Shown here: positions 5,578-5,780 of the stretch, piece by piece
Position numbering within the stretch: the first letter of the stretch is position 1
Layout of the letters: every line of letters starts with the position of its first letter
Assembly: GCA_947441105.1 (NCBI GenBank)
Contig: CANESN010000058.1
Location: 1-5,780 of the forward strand
DNA from: Micrococcales bacterium
Lineage (GTDB): Bacteria > Actinomycetota > Actinomycetes > Actinomycetales > Microbacteriaceae
Direction: 5' to 3'
Length of the DNA stretch: 5,780 bases
Notes under the pieces: generated by a model
The model's input: only the letters and a program-made list of their open reading frames with translations
The model's database searches: none
Told to the model about the DNA's origin: nothing
Made by a program: the position numbers and the translations under genes

Positions 5578-5780
5578 CTACCTCTTACTTAGGAATTTCA
5601 CCCCGGTGAGCTCTTCGCTGGTGCGCCAAAGCGCAGCCATAGCCTGAGCATCGTGAGAGCGCTTAGAGCCCTTGATCTTGATTGGCTTGCCCCAAAGTTC
5701 AAGGTTTGGACCGATGAAGTCGCCGCTTTGAATATCTCTGCCGAGGGATGCGTAAATCTGGCTTTGGGCACCTTGCTTTG
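5578..5780 (-). CDS. C-terminal part of a short-chain dehydrogenase/reductase (retinol-dehydrogenase-like), cut by window edge
   Basis: The last 66 residues of a gene that enters from the right edge end at TAG (5578-5580). They read KQGAQSQIYASLG, then SGDFIGPN and LELWGKP, then SKRSHDAQAMAALW and SEELTGVKF. This matches the tail of the retinol dehydrogenase/WW-oxidoreductase-like group of SDR enzymes, in which a GA-x-(T/S)-x-(I/L)YA segment is followed by G-(D/E)-(Y/F)-x-GP and a closing helix LW-x-x-SEELTGV-x-F. The NAD(P)-binding Rossmann motif and the catalytic YxxxK would lie outside the window and cannot be checked. The physiological substrate is unknown. The gene precedes deoC by 27 bases on the same strand with no terminator-like hairpin between, so it is probably the upstream member of the same operon. 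The family call rests on the tail only. Confidence 0.8.
   Translation of the reverse strand, partial: KQGAQSQIYASLGRDIQSGDFIGPNLELWGKPIKIKGSKRSHDAQAMAALWRTSEELTGVKFLSKR

Overview
The window looks like a compact, moderate-GC actinobacterial chromosome (roughly 50-55% G+C by eye). The long-form DeoC, the deoC-ALDH-truncated ALDH order, the psuG-psuK pair, the short intergenic gaps and the frequent GTG/TTG starts all fit small-genome freshwater Microbacteriaceae such as Rhodoluna or Aquiluna. That placement is inference from gene content, not from a marker gene.

Layout. At the left edge is a minus-strand gene (26-478) for a small, probably exported or membrane-anchored protein of unknown function. 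A 63-bp divergent spacer (479-541) separates it from a plus-strand pair, psuG (542-1438) and a PfkB-family kinase, probably psuK (1438-2298), joined by a 1-nt TAATG overlap. This pair runs convergently into a minus-strand operon, and the two terminal genes overlap by 4 bp at their stop codons (2295-2298). In transcription order that operon is: the 3' end of a retinol-dehydrogenase-like SDR gene (5578 to the right edge), deoC (4585-5550), a full catalytic aldehyde dehydrogenase (3146-4576) and a cysteine-free, catalytic-domain-less ALDH homologue (2295-3146). The last two overlap by 1 nt (TGATG).

How the genes fit together. PsuK plus PsuG would convert pseudouridine to uracil and ribose 5-phosphate. 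DeoC would cleave 2-deoxyribose 5-phosphate to glyceraldehyde 3-phosphate and acetaldehyde, and the neighbouring dehydrogenase could oxidise the acetaldehyde. The window is therefore a nucleoside-sugar salvage/catabolism locus. No transporter or regulator gene is visible inside it.

The most interesting structure is the ALDH pair. The catalytic protein stops just before the C-terminal oligomerisation strand typical of ALDHs. The second protein carries a Rossmann-like half with degraded cofactor residues and ends in exactly such a strand (MEVKTV). Together they resemble a two-gene version of the two-domain ALDH16 architecture. A second item worth checking is an operator-like imperfect inverted repeat (499-520) in the divergent spacer upstream of psuG. 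No mobile element, CRISPR array, tRNA or rRNA was seen, and no gene-free stretch exceeds 300 bases.
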